Source: Paraburkholderia solitsugae (GTDB taxonomy: Bacteria; Pseudomonadota; Gammaproteobacteria; Burkholderiales; Burkholderiaceae). From it: a stretch of DNA of 64,000 nt. Made by a program: the position numbers and the translations under genes. Positions 40,389 through 49,308 of the stretch are shown piece by piece. The stretch's first letter is position 1; every line of letters begins with the position of its first letter. Under the pieces are notes generated by a model that worked only from the letters and a program-made list of their open reading frames with translations, ran no database searches and was not told the DNA's origin. The stretch lies in NCBI RefSeq assembly GCF_013177695.1, contig NZ_WOEY01000064.1:1-64000 (forward strand). The letters run 5' to 3'.

Positions 40389-41051
40389 ATGGACACATCG
40401 ATTGCCCGCCGTAACATCCTGGCGCGCATCCGCGCGGCGCAGGGGCGCGAGCCTGAGCCATCCGCGTCCGAGCGTGAGGCGGTTACGGATTATCTGGCGC
40501 GCCATCCTCAAGGCCCGCGTCCGGAAATGCCGGCCGATTTGACCACGCGCTTTATCGAAGAAGCGCAGAAGATGGCGACCACAGTCGACACGGTCGAAAC
40601 ACTGAGCGAGGTGCCTTCCGCCGCGCATCGCTACCTTACTGAACACGCTCTCCCGCTGCAGGCAATCGCATGGCAAACCCTGCAAGATCTGCAATGGACT
40701 GCAGCCGGCCTCAACGTCGAATTCCGCAAACCTGAAGACGGCGACGTGGTCGGACTCACCGGCTGCTTCTGCGCGACAGCGGAGACCGGCACGCTGGTCC
40801 TGCTGTCCGGGCCGGAGACCTACGCTTCCGCAGGCCTGCTGCCGGAAACGCATATTGCGATCGTGCCGGCTTCGCGCATCGTCTCAGGACAAGAAGAGGT
40901 GTTTGGCCTGATTCGCAGCGAACGCGGCGAACTTCCGCGTGCGGTCAATTTTGTCTCCGGGCCGTCGCGCACCGGGGATATCGAACAGACTATCGTGCTT
41001 GGCGCGCATGGGCCTTATCGGGTGCACGTGATTGTCGTGCGTGGCGCCTGA
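40389..41051 (+). CDS. lutC: LutC/YkgG family (LUD domain) protein
   Basis: This 220-residue LUD-domain protein resembles LutC, one of three proteins (LutABC) of an iron-sulfur L-lactate oxidation complex. The C-terminal half carries GLTGCFCATAETGTLVLLSGPE and HIAIVPASRIV, typical of the family. lutA and lutB are not next to it, so its role here may differ. GAGGA lies nine bases before ATG 40389. The NhaD-like gene follows after 72 bases. Confidence 0.88.
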   Translation: MDTSIARRNILARIRAAQGREPEPSASEREAVTDYLARHPQGPRPEMPADLTTRFIEEAQKMATTVDTVETLSEVPSAAHRYLTEHALPLQAIAWQTLQDLQWTAAGLNVEFRKPEDGDVVGLTGCFCATAETGTLVLLSGPETYASAGLLPETHIAIVPASRIVSGQEEVFGLIRSERGELPRAVNFVSGPSRTGDIEQTIVLGAHGPYRVHVIVVRGA

Positions 41052-41123
41052 GCGCGGTGAACGGCCGGGTCTCCCGCCGCGCAACGGCACCCGCGTTACC
41101 GCGTTAACAAGGACTTCAAGAAT

Positions 41124-42551
41124 ATGAAACGACATGCCGTGTGGTCGAGCATGGTGCTCGCCGCTGCTCTGACGCTGGCCGGATGGCCTCAACTGGCTTC
41201 AGCGGCGACGCTCGATGGCGCGACGTTGTCGGCGTTGTGGGGCTTGCCGTTTGCGGGCGTGTTGTTGTCGATCGCGGTGTTTCCGTTGGTCGCGCCGGCA
41301 TTCTGGCATCACCATTTCGGCACGATCGCGACAGCGTGGGCGCTGCTATTCCTGGTGCCGTTTGCGCTTACCTTCGGCGCGGGCGTCGCTTTCGGAACGT
41401 TGGTGCATGCGGTGCTCGAAGAATACATTCCGTTCATCGTGTTGCTGACGGCGCTTTATACGGTCGCGGGCGGCATCTGTGTGCGAGGCAACCTGCATGG
41501 CACGCCGCGGCTGAATACCGCCATTCTTGCCCTCGGCACCTTGTTGGCCAGCATCATGGGTACGACTGGCGCGGCGATGCTGCTGATCCGCCCATTGCTG
41601 CGCGCCAACGACAACCGTAAGCACATCGTTCATGTGGTGGTGTTCTTCATCTTTCTGGTGGCAAACGCGGGCGGCTCGTTGTCGCCGCTCGGCGACCCGC
41701 CGCTCTTTCTCGGCTTCCTGCAAGGTGTAAGTTTCTTCTGGACCACCACGCATCTGGCGTTGCCGATGCTGTTTGTCTGCGTCGTGCTGCTGGCCGCGTT
41801 CTATGCATTGGACTCGTTCTATTTTCATCGGCGTGAAGAAGAGCGCTCGCGCTTTCTCGACCCGACGCCGGATTCGCCGCCGCTAGGCGTCGACGGCAAG
41901 ATCAACTTCGCGCTGCTCGCTGCCGTGATTGCGCTGGTTTTGATGAGTGGACTCTGGAAGTCCGACGTCGTGTTCGACGTTTTCGGTACGCACGTCGCGT
42001 TGCAAAATGCCGTGCGCGATGTCGCGCTGATCGGCGTCACCTTGCTCTCGCTGGCGTTGACGCCGCGCGCGGCACGCGCGGGCAACGACTTCAACTGGGC
42101 GCCGATCGAAGAAGTCGCGAAACTGTTTGCCGGCATCTTCGTGACGATCGCACCGGTCATCACGATCCTGCGTGCCGGCGAGACGGGTGCGTTTGCCGGC
42201 ATCGTCCATCTGGTCAACCCGGCCGGCGCGCCACACGACTTGATGTACTTCTGGGCGACTGGCCTGCTATCGTCGTTTCTCGACAATGCGCCGACCTATC
42301 TGGTGTTCTTCAACCTGGCCGGCGGCGACGCACAGACGCTGATGACCACCGGTGCTACCACGCTCGCGGCGATCTCCGCCGGCGCGGTATTCATGGGCGC
42401 CAACACGTATATCGGCAACGCGCCGAACTTCATGGTGAAAGCGATCGCGGAGTCGCGCGGCATTCGCATGCCGAGCTTTTTCGCGTATCTCGGCTGGTCG
42501 GTTGTGGTGTTGATGCCGCTGTTTCTCGTCACCGGCTTTCTGTTTTTCTGA
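41124..42551 (+). CDS. NhaD-like sodium:proton antiporter
   Basis: This 475-residue protein has a signal-like first helix and about 12 further hydrophobic helices. Motifs typical of this IT-superfamily group include NAGGSLSPLGDPPLFLGF, GTTGAAMLLIRPLLRAN, and SSFLDNAPTYLVFFNLAGGDA. Relatives exchange Na+ or Li+ for H+ or carry organic acids, so the ion assignment is provisional. It lies in the middle of a same-strand run from pncB to rmuC. Confidence 0.85.
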   Translation: MKRHAVWSSMVLAAALTLAGWPQLASAATLDGATLSALWGLPFAGVLLSIAVFPLVAPAFWHHHFGTIATAWALLFLVPFALTFGAGVAFGTLVHAVLEEYIPFIVLLTALYTVAGGICVRGNLHGTPRLNTAILALGTLLASIMGTTGAAMLLIRPLLRANDNRKHIVHVVVFFIFLVANAGGSLSPLGDPPLFLGFLQGVSFFWTTTHLALPMLFVCVVLLAAFYALDSFYFHRREEERSRFLDPTPDSPPLGVDGKINFALLAAVIALVLMSGLWKSDVVFDVFGTHVALQNAVRDVALIGVTLLSLALTPRAARAGNDFNWAPIEEVAKLFAGIFVTIAPVITILRAGETGAFAGIVHLVNPAGAPHDLMYFWATGLLSSFLDNAPTYLVFFNLAGGDAQTLMTTGATTLAAISAGAVFMGANTYIGNAPNFMVKAIAESRGIRMPSFFAYLGWSVVVLMPLFLVTGFLFF

Positions 42552-42619
42552 CGCTACGTTTCGCGCTTATATCCTGACGCCGAGGTAGTTGGACTCGACG
42601 CGCTATCCGGAGAATTGCA

Positions 42620-43609
42620 ATGCAGAAGATCCTCGTCGCCCGTCCGATCTTTCCCGACGTGATCGAACGGCTCAAACAGTATTTCGACGTCGACTGGCAC
42701 CAGGGCGACGTGTTGTCCGCTGAAGAATTGACGCGACGTCTCACGGATAAAGACGGTGCGTTGACCGCGGGCGATCCGGTCGGCGCGGCGGTGCTCGCCG
42801 CGGCGCCGCGCCTGCGCGTGGTGTCGAATATGGCAGTGGGCTACAACAACTTCGACATGGCCGCGTTCAACGCGGCGAACGTGCTCGGCACCAATACGCC
42901 GGACGTGCTGAACGAATCGACCGCTGACTTCGGCTGGGCGCTGATGATGGCCACGGCACGACGCATCGCCGAATCGGAGCACTGGCTGCGCGCGGGCAAA
43001 TGGCAGAAGTGGACCTACGACGGTTTTCTCGGCAGCGACATCTACGGCTCGACGCTCGGCGTGATCGGCATGGGCCGGATCGGGCAGGCGCTGGCGCGTC
43101 GCGCCAAGGGTTTCAACATGCAGGTGATCTATCACAACCGTTCGCGCGTCGCGCCGGAGATCGAGGCGGAGTTGAACGCGGAGTACGTGTCCAAACAGGA
43201 TCTGCTGCAACGCGCGGATCACGTGGTGCTCGTCTTGCCGTACACGAAGGAAAACCATCACACGATCGGCGCGGCCGAACTCGCGCAGATGAAACCGACC
43301 GCAACGCTCACCAACATCGCGCGCGGCGGCATCGTCGACGATGCCGCGCTGGTCGAGGCGCTGCGCACGAAACAGATCGCCGCAGCCGGGCTGGATGTGT
43401 ACGAAGGCGAGCCGAATCTGAATCCGGATCTGCTGACCGTGCCGAATGTCGTACTGACGCCGCACATCGCCAGTGCGACTGAAGCCACGCGCCGCGCCAT
43501 GGCGAACCTCGCCGCGGACAATCTGATCGCGGCGCTGGGTGAAGGCCCGCGCGCCGGCCGGCCGCCGAATCCGATCAACCCCGAGGTCATCGGCAAGGCG
43601 CGTTCATGA
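42620..43609 (+). CDS. D-2-hydroxyacid dehydrogenase (glyoxylate/hydroxypyruvate reductase B-like)
   Basis: This 329-residue NAD(P)-dependent dehydrogenase has the nucleotide-binding GMGRIGQALARR (about 153-164), then the catalytic Arg in TNIARGGIVDDAAL, Glu in DVYEGEPNL and His in LTPHIASAT. GhrB-type enzymes reduce glyoxylate, hydroxypyruvate and 2-ketogluconate. GGAG precedes the ATG. Its stop overlaps the rmuC ATG by four bases. Confidence 0.92.
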   Translation: MQKILVARPIFPDVIERLKQYFDVDWHQGDVLSAEELTRRLTDKDGALTAGDPVGAAVLAAAPRLRVVSNMAVGYNNFDMAAFNAANVLGTNTPDVLNESTADFGWALMMATARRIAESEHWLRAGKWQKWTYDGFLGSDIYGSTLGVIGMGRIGQALARRAKGFNMQVIYHNRSRVAPEIEAELNAEYVSKQDLLQRADHVVLVLPYTKENHHTIGAAELAQMKPTATLTNIARGGIVDDAALVEALRTKQIAAAGLDVYEGEPNLNPDLLTVPNVVLTPHIASATEATRRAMANLAADNLIAALGEGPRAGRPPNPINPEVIGKARS

Positions 43610-45054
43610 CAATGATTCTGGTGGCGGCCGTTGCCGTGCTGGCGGTTGCCTTGGTCATCGCGTTGGCATTGCTGATGCGCGGGCATAGCCGCGCTGACGA
43701 AAGCGAGCAGTTCGAACTACTCAGCGAGCGGATCGACGCAGCGGCCGATGCGCAGTCGCATGCTTATGAGCGGCTCGAGCGGCAACTGCGCAATGACATC
43801 ACTGAAACGGCGCGCGTGTCGCGTACCGAGCAGAGCAGTGGGTTCGCGCACTTTCAGCAAACGCTGGCATCGCAATTCAGCAGTATGACGACGGTGCAGG
43901 GCGGCAAGATCGACGGCTTCGCGCAGCAACTCGACGCGGTGCGTCACAGCCTGCAGCAGCAGGCGCAGCAGGCGCGCGACGAGCAAGGGCGCACGCTCAA
44001 GCAGTTCGGTGAAACGCTGACTTTGCAACTGGGCCAACTCACCGAGGCGAACGATCGCCGCTTCGCCGAAGTGCGTGCCACCATCGAACAGCGCTTGAAA
44101 GACATCGAGGCGAACAACTCGACCAAGCTGGACGAGATGCGCCGCACCGTCGACGAAAAATTGCACGCCACGCTCGAACAGCGCCTGGGCGAATCGTTCA
44201 AGCTGGTGTCCGACCGGCTCGAGCAGGTGCATCGCGGTTTGGGCGAAATGCAGACGCTGGCTGCGGGCGTCGGCGATCTGAAGAAGGTGCTCACCAACGT
44301 CAAAACGCGCGGCACATGGGGTGAAGTGCAGCTCGAAGCGTTGCTCGAACAACTGCTCACTGCGGATCAATACGCGAAGAACGTCGCGACGGTGCCGAAG
44401 AGCGCCGATCGCGTCGAATTCGCGATCAAACTGCCGGGCCGTGCGGAGACGGGTGGTCCGGCCACGCCGGTTTGGTTGCCCATCGACGCCAAGTTTCCGC
44501 GCGAAGACTACGAGCGGCTGATCGAGGCTCAGGAACGCGCCGATCCGGTTGCGGTGGAGGAGGCGTCGCGCGCGCTCGAAGCGCGGATTCGCGCCGAAGC
44601 ACGCACAATTGCGGAAAAGTACGTGTCGCCGCCGCATACCACCGACTTCGCGCTGCTGTTTTTGCCGACCGAAGGCCTGTACGCGGAAGTTCTGCGTCGG
44701 CCTGGCCTGACGGACCTGCTGCAACGCGAGTACCGTGTGACAATTGCCGGCCCGACCACGCTCACCGCCTTGCTCAATAGTTTGCAGATGGGTTTCCGCA
44801 CGCTGGCGATCGAGAAGCGATCGAGCGAGGTGTGGCAAGTGTTGGGCGCGGTTAAAACGGAGTTCGGCAAATTCGGCGACGTGCTGGCAAAGACCAAGGC
44901 ACAGCTTGAAACCGTCACGCGTTCGATCGAAGCCGCGGAAACACGTACCCGCGTGATGAACCGCAAGTTGCGTGACGTCGAGGCCTTACCGGGCGAAGAG
45001 GCGAGCGGGTTGCTCGGCGATGCGCTAACGGGCGTGGATCCCGACGAGCAATAG
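43606..45054 (+). CDS. rmuC: DNA recombination protein RmuC
   Basis: RmuC is a membrane-anchored protein with a nuclease-like fold that limits inversions at short repeats and, in some bacteria, restricts incoming DNA. The 482-residue sequence has an N-terminal membrane helix (about 1-25), a long coiled coil (about 35-220), and the conserved domain with TRGTWGEVQLEALLEQLL, PIDAKFPREDYERL, and FLPTEGLYAEVL. It overlaps the dehydrogenase gene by four bases, so the two are co-translated. Confidence 0.94.
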   Translation: MTMILVAAVAVLAVALVIALALLMRGHSRADESEQFELLSERIDAAADAQSHAYERLERQLRNDITETARVSRTEQSSGFAHFQQTLASQFSSMTTVQGGKIDGFAQQLDAVRHSLQQQAQQARDEQGRTLKQFGETLTLQLGQLTEANDRRFAEVRATIEQRLKDIEANNSTKLDEMRRTVDEKLHATLEQRLGESFKLVSDRLEQVHRGLGEMQTLAAGVGDLKKVLTNVKTRGTWGEVQLEALLEQLLTADQYAKNVATVPKSADRVEFAIKLPGRAETGGPATPVWLPIDAKFPREDYERLIEAQERADPVAVEEASRALEARIRAEARTIAEKYVSPPHTTDFALLFLPTEGLYAEVLRRPGLTDLLQREYRVTIAGPTTLTALLNSLQMGFRTLAIEKRSSEVWQVLGAVKTEFGKFGDVLAKTKAQLETVTRSIEAAETRTRVMNRKLRDVEALPGEEASGLLGDALTGVDPDEQ

Positions 45055-45099
45055 CGCCGGCGTAGAGCGTCCGGGCTGGATGTCCGGGAAGCGGCTGAT

Positions 45100-45588
45100 T
45101 CAGGCGCCGGCCGTTGCGGCCAGTCGTTCCAGCGCTTCGCCCGTCAGGCGCACGACACGCCAATCCGGCATCACCGTCGCGCCCATCTTCTCGTAGAAGC
45201 TAATGGCCTGCTTGTTCCAGTCGAGCACGGTCCATTCAAAGCGTCCGCACTGCCGCTCGACGGCCAGCGCCGCCAGCCGGGCTAGCATCGCGCCGCCTAG
45301 ACCGCTGCCGCGTTGACTCGGTTGCACGTAGACATCTTCGAGATACAGCCCGCGCTTGCCGGCGAAACTCGAGTAATTGTGGAAGAACAGCGCATAGCCG
45401 ACGATGCGTCCTTCGTTTTCCGCCACCAGCGCTTCGATCGACGGCCGTGCGCCGAACAGTGCGTCATGCAAACCGTCTTCGGTCGCGACAAATACGTGCG
45501 TGAGGCTTTCGAATTCAGCCAGCTCGTACGTCAGCGCGAAGATTGCGCCCGTATCCGCGGGCATCGCGGCGCGGATCGTCGCGGTCAT
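45100..45588 (-). CDS. GNAT family N-acetyltransferase
   Basis: This 162-residue acetyltransferase has the acetyl-CoA loop VYVQPSQRGSGLGGAMLARLA (the QRGSGLG part is motif A) and the C-terminal WTVLDWNKQAISFYEKMGA strand-helix. It resembles the spermidine/diamine acetyltransferase-like group, but the substrate is not clear. The ATG at 45588 shares its last base with the stop of the upstream small membrane protein gene, so the two are coupled. Confidence 0.9.
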   Translation of the reverse strand: MTATIRAAMPADTGAIFALTYELAEFESLTHVFVATEDGLHDALFGARPSIEALVAENEGRIVGYALFFHNYSSFAGKRGLYLEDVYVQPSQRGSGLGGAMLARLAALAVERQCGRFEWTVLDWNKQAISFYEKMGATVMPDWRVVRLTGEALERLAATAGA

Positions 45589-45863
45589 TACGCTTCTTCC
45601 GGCGCGTCGGTCAGCTGGATTTCGATACCGCCAAAGCGCGACGCCACCCAGTTGTACGCGTGGCATGCAATCCACAGCAGGACGAAGCCGAGAATCGCGT
45701 TCAGCAGCAGCGCGCTGAACACCGTGCTCAGTTCGACCGAGCCGTAGCGGATAAACGCCACCAGTACGCCGAGCAGCACGATCGGCACCGAAAACGTCAG
45801 GTACACGAGGATCAGTGCTTTGGCCGTCTGTCCCGGTGCAATGAACGAGATCTGTTTTTTCAT
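45588..45863 (-). CDS. Small membrane protein of unknown function
   Basis: This 91-residue protein has two predicted membrane helices (about 17-40 and 48-70) and an acidic C-terminus (TDAPEEA). I do not recognise the family. The start is ATG 45863 (MKKQISFIAPG). It is translationally coupled to the acetyltransferase gene downstream. A 12-base tandem repeat lies in its upstream region. Confidence 0.78.
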   Translation of the reverse strand: MKKQISFIAPGQTAKALILVYLTFSVPIVLLGVLVAFIRYGSVELSTVFSALLLNAILGFVLLWIACHAYNWVASRFGGIEIQLTDAPEEA

Positions 45864-45901
45864 GTAAGTCAAACCCGTGTGTCGTAGTGGTAATGGGTAA
45901 A

Positions 45902-45949
45902 GCGGCAAATGAGGCGGCAAATGAAGCCGCAGATGAAGCTGCAAACAGG
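45902..45949. repeat. 12-bp tandem repeat upstream of the small membrane protein gene
   Basis: Four diverging units (GCGGCAAATGAG, GCGGCAAATGAA, GCCGCAGATGAA, GCTGCAAACAGG) lie between the membrane protein gene and moeA. Confidence 0.8.
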
Positions 45950-45975
45950 CCGCAACAGAAGCATTCCGTCAGTCG

Positions 45976-47277
45976 TCAGATAAGACCGTCGAACAGCATG
46001 ATATCCACGTGCTCACCCTCGGCAATATCGGTTTCATCGTGCCCGAGAACGATGAAACAATTTGCTTCGCTCATCGAACTTAGCACGCCGGAGCTTTGCG
46101 AGCCGGTTGGCGTCACATGCCATTGGCCGTGCGCGTCCCGCTCGGCGACGCCGCGCTGGTACTCGGTGCGGCCGGCGCGCTTGCGGATGGTCTGGCGGCT
46201 GGCGGCGCGCAGGATCGGCAGTGCCTGCGGCGTTGCGCCGGACATCAGCAGCAGCGCTTCGCGCACGATCTGGTAGAACGTCACCATCACGGCCACTGGA
46301 TTGCCCGGCAAGCCGAAGAATAACGCGGGCAGCCCGAGACCCGGATGCTCGCCGGACCAGACCCGGCCAAAAGCGAGCGGCCGGCCTGGGCGCATCGCGA
46401 GACTCCAGAAGGCGACGTCGCCGAACGTCTGCAGCAATTGCTTGGTGAAATCCGCCTCGCCGACCGAGACGCCGCCCGAGGTCAACACCACGTCGGCGCT
46501 GGCTGCAGCACTGCGCAACGCGGCTTCGAGCGCGGCGGGCTCGTCGCGCACCACGCCGAGATCGAACGTATCCATATTCAGGCGCCGGAGCATCGCAAAC
46601 AGCGTGTAGCGATTGCTGTCGTACACCGAACCCGGGTCGAGCGGCTCGCCGAGCGAGCGCAACTCGTCGCCCGTGGAGAAAAACGCGACGCGCAAGCGCC
46701 GCCGTACGCTGACTTCGCCAATGCCGAGCGAAGCCAGCAAACCGAGGTCCGAAGCGCGCATGATGCGGCCGGCGCGTAGCGCGGCATGGCCGCGTGCGAG
46801 GTCTTCGCCGGCCAGGCGCCGGTTGGCGCCGCCCCGCATGGCGTTGGCCGCAAAGCGGATCGAGGTGGAATCGGTACTGCGCTCGACCAGCTCCTGCGGC
46901 ACGACGGTGTCGCAGCCAGCCGGCATGCAGGCGCCCGTCATGACGCGTACGCATTGCGTCGTGTCGGCGTGGCCCGCGAAAGGATGGCCGGCCAGCGCCT
47001 TGCCGACGATCGTTAAATCGACCGCAGACTCACTCGTTGCCAATGCTGCGCCGTTGAATGCGTAGCCGTCCATAGCCGAGTTGTCGTGCGAAGGGACGTC
47101 GATCGGCGACACGATGTCGGCCGCCAGCACACGGTCGAGCGCATCGCGCAACGGCACGCGTTCGACCGCCGTGACCGGCGTGGCCCAGTGACGGACGATC
47201 GCCTGGGCGGCCGAAACAGGTAGCGCATGAGGATCGTACTGCGCGACGCAGCGGGAAAATTCGTTAAGCGTGGTCAT
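45976..47277 (-). CDS. moeA: Molybdopterin molybdenumtransferase
   Basis: MoeA inserts molybdate into adenylylated molybdopterin, the step after Mog. The 433-residue protein has PSHDNSAMDGYAF, RVMTGACMPAGCDTVV, LTSGGVSVGEADF and GLPGNPVAVMVTF, all family landmarks. I start it at ATG 47277 (MTTLNEFS). It is 74 bases downstream of mobA in a leftward moaA-mobA-moeA operon. Confidence 0.95.
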   Translation of the reverse strand: MTTLNEFSRCVAQYDPHALPVSAAQAIVRHWATPVTAVERVPLRDALDRVLAADIVSPIDVPSHDNSAMDGYAFNGAALATSESAVDLTIVGKALAGHPFAGHADTTQCVRVMTGACMPAGCDTVVPQELVERSTDSTSIRFAANAMRGGANRRLAGEDLARGHAALRAGRIMRASDLGLLASLGIGEVSVRRRLRVAFFSTGDELRSLGEPLDPGSVYDSNRYTLFAMLRRLNMDTFDLGVVRDEPAALEAALRSAAASADVVLTSGGVSVGEADFTKQLLQTFGDVAFWSLAMRPGRPLAFGRVWSGEHPGLGLPALFFGLPGNPVAVMVTFYQIVREALLLMSGATPQALPILRAASRQTIRKRAGRTEYQRGVAERDAHGQWHVTPTGSQSSGVLSSMSEANCFIVLGHDETDIAEGEHVDIMLFDGLI

Positions 47278-47351
47278 GAAGGGCTGGACGTCGCGACCGG
47301 AGGCGGGAGCGGCTGTTGCCGTGCGGCCGGAGCGGGGTTTCAACCGGCGCC

Positions 47352-47966
47352 TCAACAACGCTCGAGGTCGGCGAGTTCTTGTAACGAATTGATATTGTAA
47401 AACGCGCGCTCGTCGGTAAAGACGACTTCGACCGTCTTGTGGCGCGCGTACCACGCGCGAACCTTGCGCTCACCGGCTTCCAGAAAGGCGGCCAGGTCGT
47501 CCGCGAGACTCGTGCGCAGCAACGCGAACACGGGATGGAGCGAGACGTGGCCTTCGGCGTCGGTGGTCGTGACGGTGGCGATGTCGGCCTGATTCGCGTC
47601 GAGTGCCTGCGTGAGGCGGGCTGCGAGTTCGGCCGGCAGTCCCGGCGTGTCGCAGGGCGCGCTCAGCACGTACGCGGTGCTGGCCGCGCGCAGCCCGGCG
47701 AGCAGGCCCGCCAGCGGTCCGGGAAAGCCGGGTACGGTATCGGCAAGCACCTTGGCGCCGAACGGCGCGCCGAGGGTGGCGTAGACATCGGGGTGACGAT
47801 TGGCGCTGATCAGCAGGGCGCCGGTTTGCGGTGCGAGGCGCTTCAGCACATGGGAGGCGAGCGGCTCGCCGCGCAGCGTTTGCAGCCCTTTGTCGACGCC
47901 GCCCATCCGCATGCCGCGCCCGCCCGCGAGGATCAGGCCGGTGATGTGTTCGCGTGCCGGGTTCAT
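47352..47966 (-). CDS. mobA: Molybdenum cofactor guanylyltransferase
   Basis: MobA attaches GMP to molybdenum cofactor to make the dinucleotide form used by DMSO reductase-type enzymes such as respiratory nitrate reductase. The nucleotide-binding loop LILAGGRGMRMGGVDKGL and the metal site SAPCDTPGLP are present. It has 204 residues, standard. It begins 12 bases after the moaA stop. Confidence 0.95.
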   Translation of the reverse strand: MNPAREHITGLILAGGRGMRMGGVDKGLQTLRGEPLASHVLKRLAPQTGALLISANRHPDVYATLGAPFGAKVLADTVPGFPGPLAGLLAGLRAASTAYVLSAPCDTPGLPAELAARLTQALDANQADIATVTTTDAEGHVSLHPVFALLRTSLADDLAAFLEAGERKVRAWYARHKTVEVVFTDERAFYNINSLQELADLERC

Positions 47967-47978
47967 GGGCTCGCCTGC

Positions 47979-49088
47979 CTAGCCGCCGATGTACGACATT
48001 TCCACGCGACGGCCGTCCTGCTCGCGCGGTGCGGCTGCACTGCTGCCGCGCAATTGCGAATAACGGTCGCTGCGGCCTTGCCAGATTTCGGCGACGGCGG
48101 TGGCGATATCGGCGTCGCTCGCGCTGTTGCGCAGCAACGCGCGCAGATCGTGACCGGACGACGCGAACAGGCACAGGTAAAGCTTGCCCTCGGTCGACAG
48201 GCGCGCGCGCGTACAAGTGCCGCAAAATGCGCGTGTCACGCTCGAAATTACGCCGATCTCGCCACTGCCGTCCGCGTAACCCCAGCGCTGGGCGGTTTCG
48301 GCTGCGCTGTGCGCTTCGAGCGGCATGAGCGGGAAATGCTCAGCGATGCGCGTCACGACATCAGCGGAAGGCAGCACTTCGGTCATGTTCCAGCCGTTCG
48401 ACGTGCCCACGTCCATGTACTCGATGAAGCGCAACACCGTGCCCGAGCCTTTGAAATGACGCGCCATCGGCACGATTTCGCTGTCGTTGGTCCCGCGCTT
48501 GACGACCATGTTGACCTTCACCGGCGCGAGCCCCATCGCGTGCGCCGCCGCGATTCCGTCCAGCACGTCGGCGACCGCGAAGTCGGCGTCGTTCATGCGG
48601 CGAAACAGGGTGTCGTCGAGCGCATCGAGACTCACCGTCACGCGGGTCAGGCCGGCGTCTTTCAGGCTGCGCGCTTTGCGCTCCAGCAGCGAGCCGTTGG
48701 TGGTCAGCGTCAGATCGAGTGGGCGGCCTTCCGGCGTGGTGAGTTGCGCGAGTCTTTCGATCAGGAATTCCAGATTTTTGCGCAGCAGCGGCTCGCCACC
48801 CGTAAGACGGATTTTCTCGACGCCATGTGCGACGAAGAGCCGCGCCAGCCGTTCGATTTCTTCGAAGCTGAGCAGGGCGCTATGCGGCAGGAACGCGTAA
48901 TCCTTGTCGAACACCGCGCGCGGCATGCAGTAGACGCAGCGAAAATTGCAGCGATCCGTCACCGAAATGCGCAGGTCGCGCAGCGGGCGCGCCAGCGTGT
49001 CGTGCAGCGCGCCGCTGGGCGCCTGCACGGGACCGGAGATGACCGGCACCGCGCTGAAATCGTTAACAGGGATAATGCGTCGGGACAT
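47979..49088 (-). CDS. moaA: GTP 3',8-cyclase
   Basis: This radical SAM enzyme starts molybdopterin synthesis by converting GTP to 3',8-cyclo-GTP. The N-terminal cluster motif is CNFRCVYC, and the second cluster lies at FCGTCTRARLSTEGKLYLCLF. The essential C-terminal GG is present (SYIGG). It has 369 residues; the first 30 are an extension relative to E. coli. No moaC or moaDE genes lie nearby. It heads the moaA-mobA-moeA operon. Confidence 0.96.
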   Translation of the reverse strand: MSRRIIPVNDFSAVPVISGPVQAPSGALHDTLARPLRDLRISVTDRCNFRCVYCMPRAVFDKDYAFLPHSALLSFEEIERLARLFVAHGVEKIRLTGGEPLLRKNLEFLIERLAQLTTPEGRPLDLTLTTNGSLLERKARSLKDAGLTRVTVSLDALDDTLFRRMNDADFAVADVLDGIAAAHAMGLAPVKVNMVVKRGTNDSEIVPMARHFKGSGTVLRFIEYMDVGTSNGWNMTEVLPSADVVTRIAEHFPLMPLEAHSAAETAQRWGYADGSGEIGVISSVTRAFCGTCTRARLSTEGKLYLCLFASSGHDLRALLRNSASDADIATAVAEIWQGRSDRYSQLRGSSAAAPREQDGRRVEMSYIGG

Positions 49089-49261
49089 GAGTTACTTCGT
49101 TTGGGGCTGCTTAGGTGCTGTGACGGGTGCTGCGATTGGAGCCTAGATCTTCATTCTAGCGGAAATGCATCCGGCGGCTGCCGGCCCCCGGACGCTGTCC
49201 GGGTATACGGGGAGTGGCATACCGCACGCGACCGGGCGGGTGTGCGACGCCCATAAAAAAC

Positions 49262-49291
49262 AAAAAGCCCGCCGGTGAGGGCGGGCTTTTT
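49262..49291. terminator. Terminator after rne
   Basis: AAAAAGCCCGCC, six bases, GGCGGGCTTTTT: symmetric, with a T-run on either strand. It ends the leftward rne transcript. Confidence 0.9.
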
Positions 49292-49308
49292 GCGTGGCAA
49301 CGGTTCGC

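Noticed and set aside
45887..46276. Rightward frame with AANEAANEAADEAAN repeat
   Set aside because: The repeat reflects the 12-bp DNA repeat, and the rest is antisense to moeA; no Shine-Dalgarno sequence.
47439..49256. 605-codon rightward open frame antisense to mobA and moaA
   Set aside because: Shadow frame of the molybdopterin operon: no ribosome site, no recognisable domain, and biased composition.
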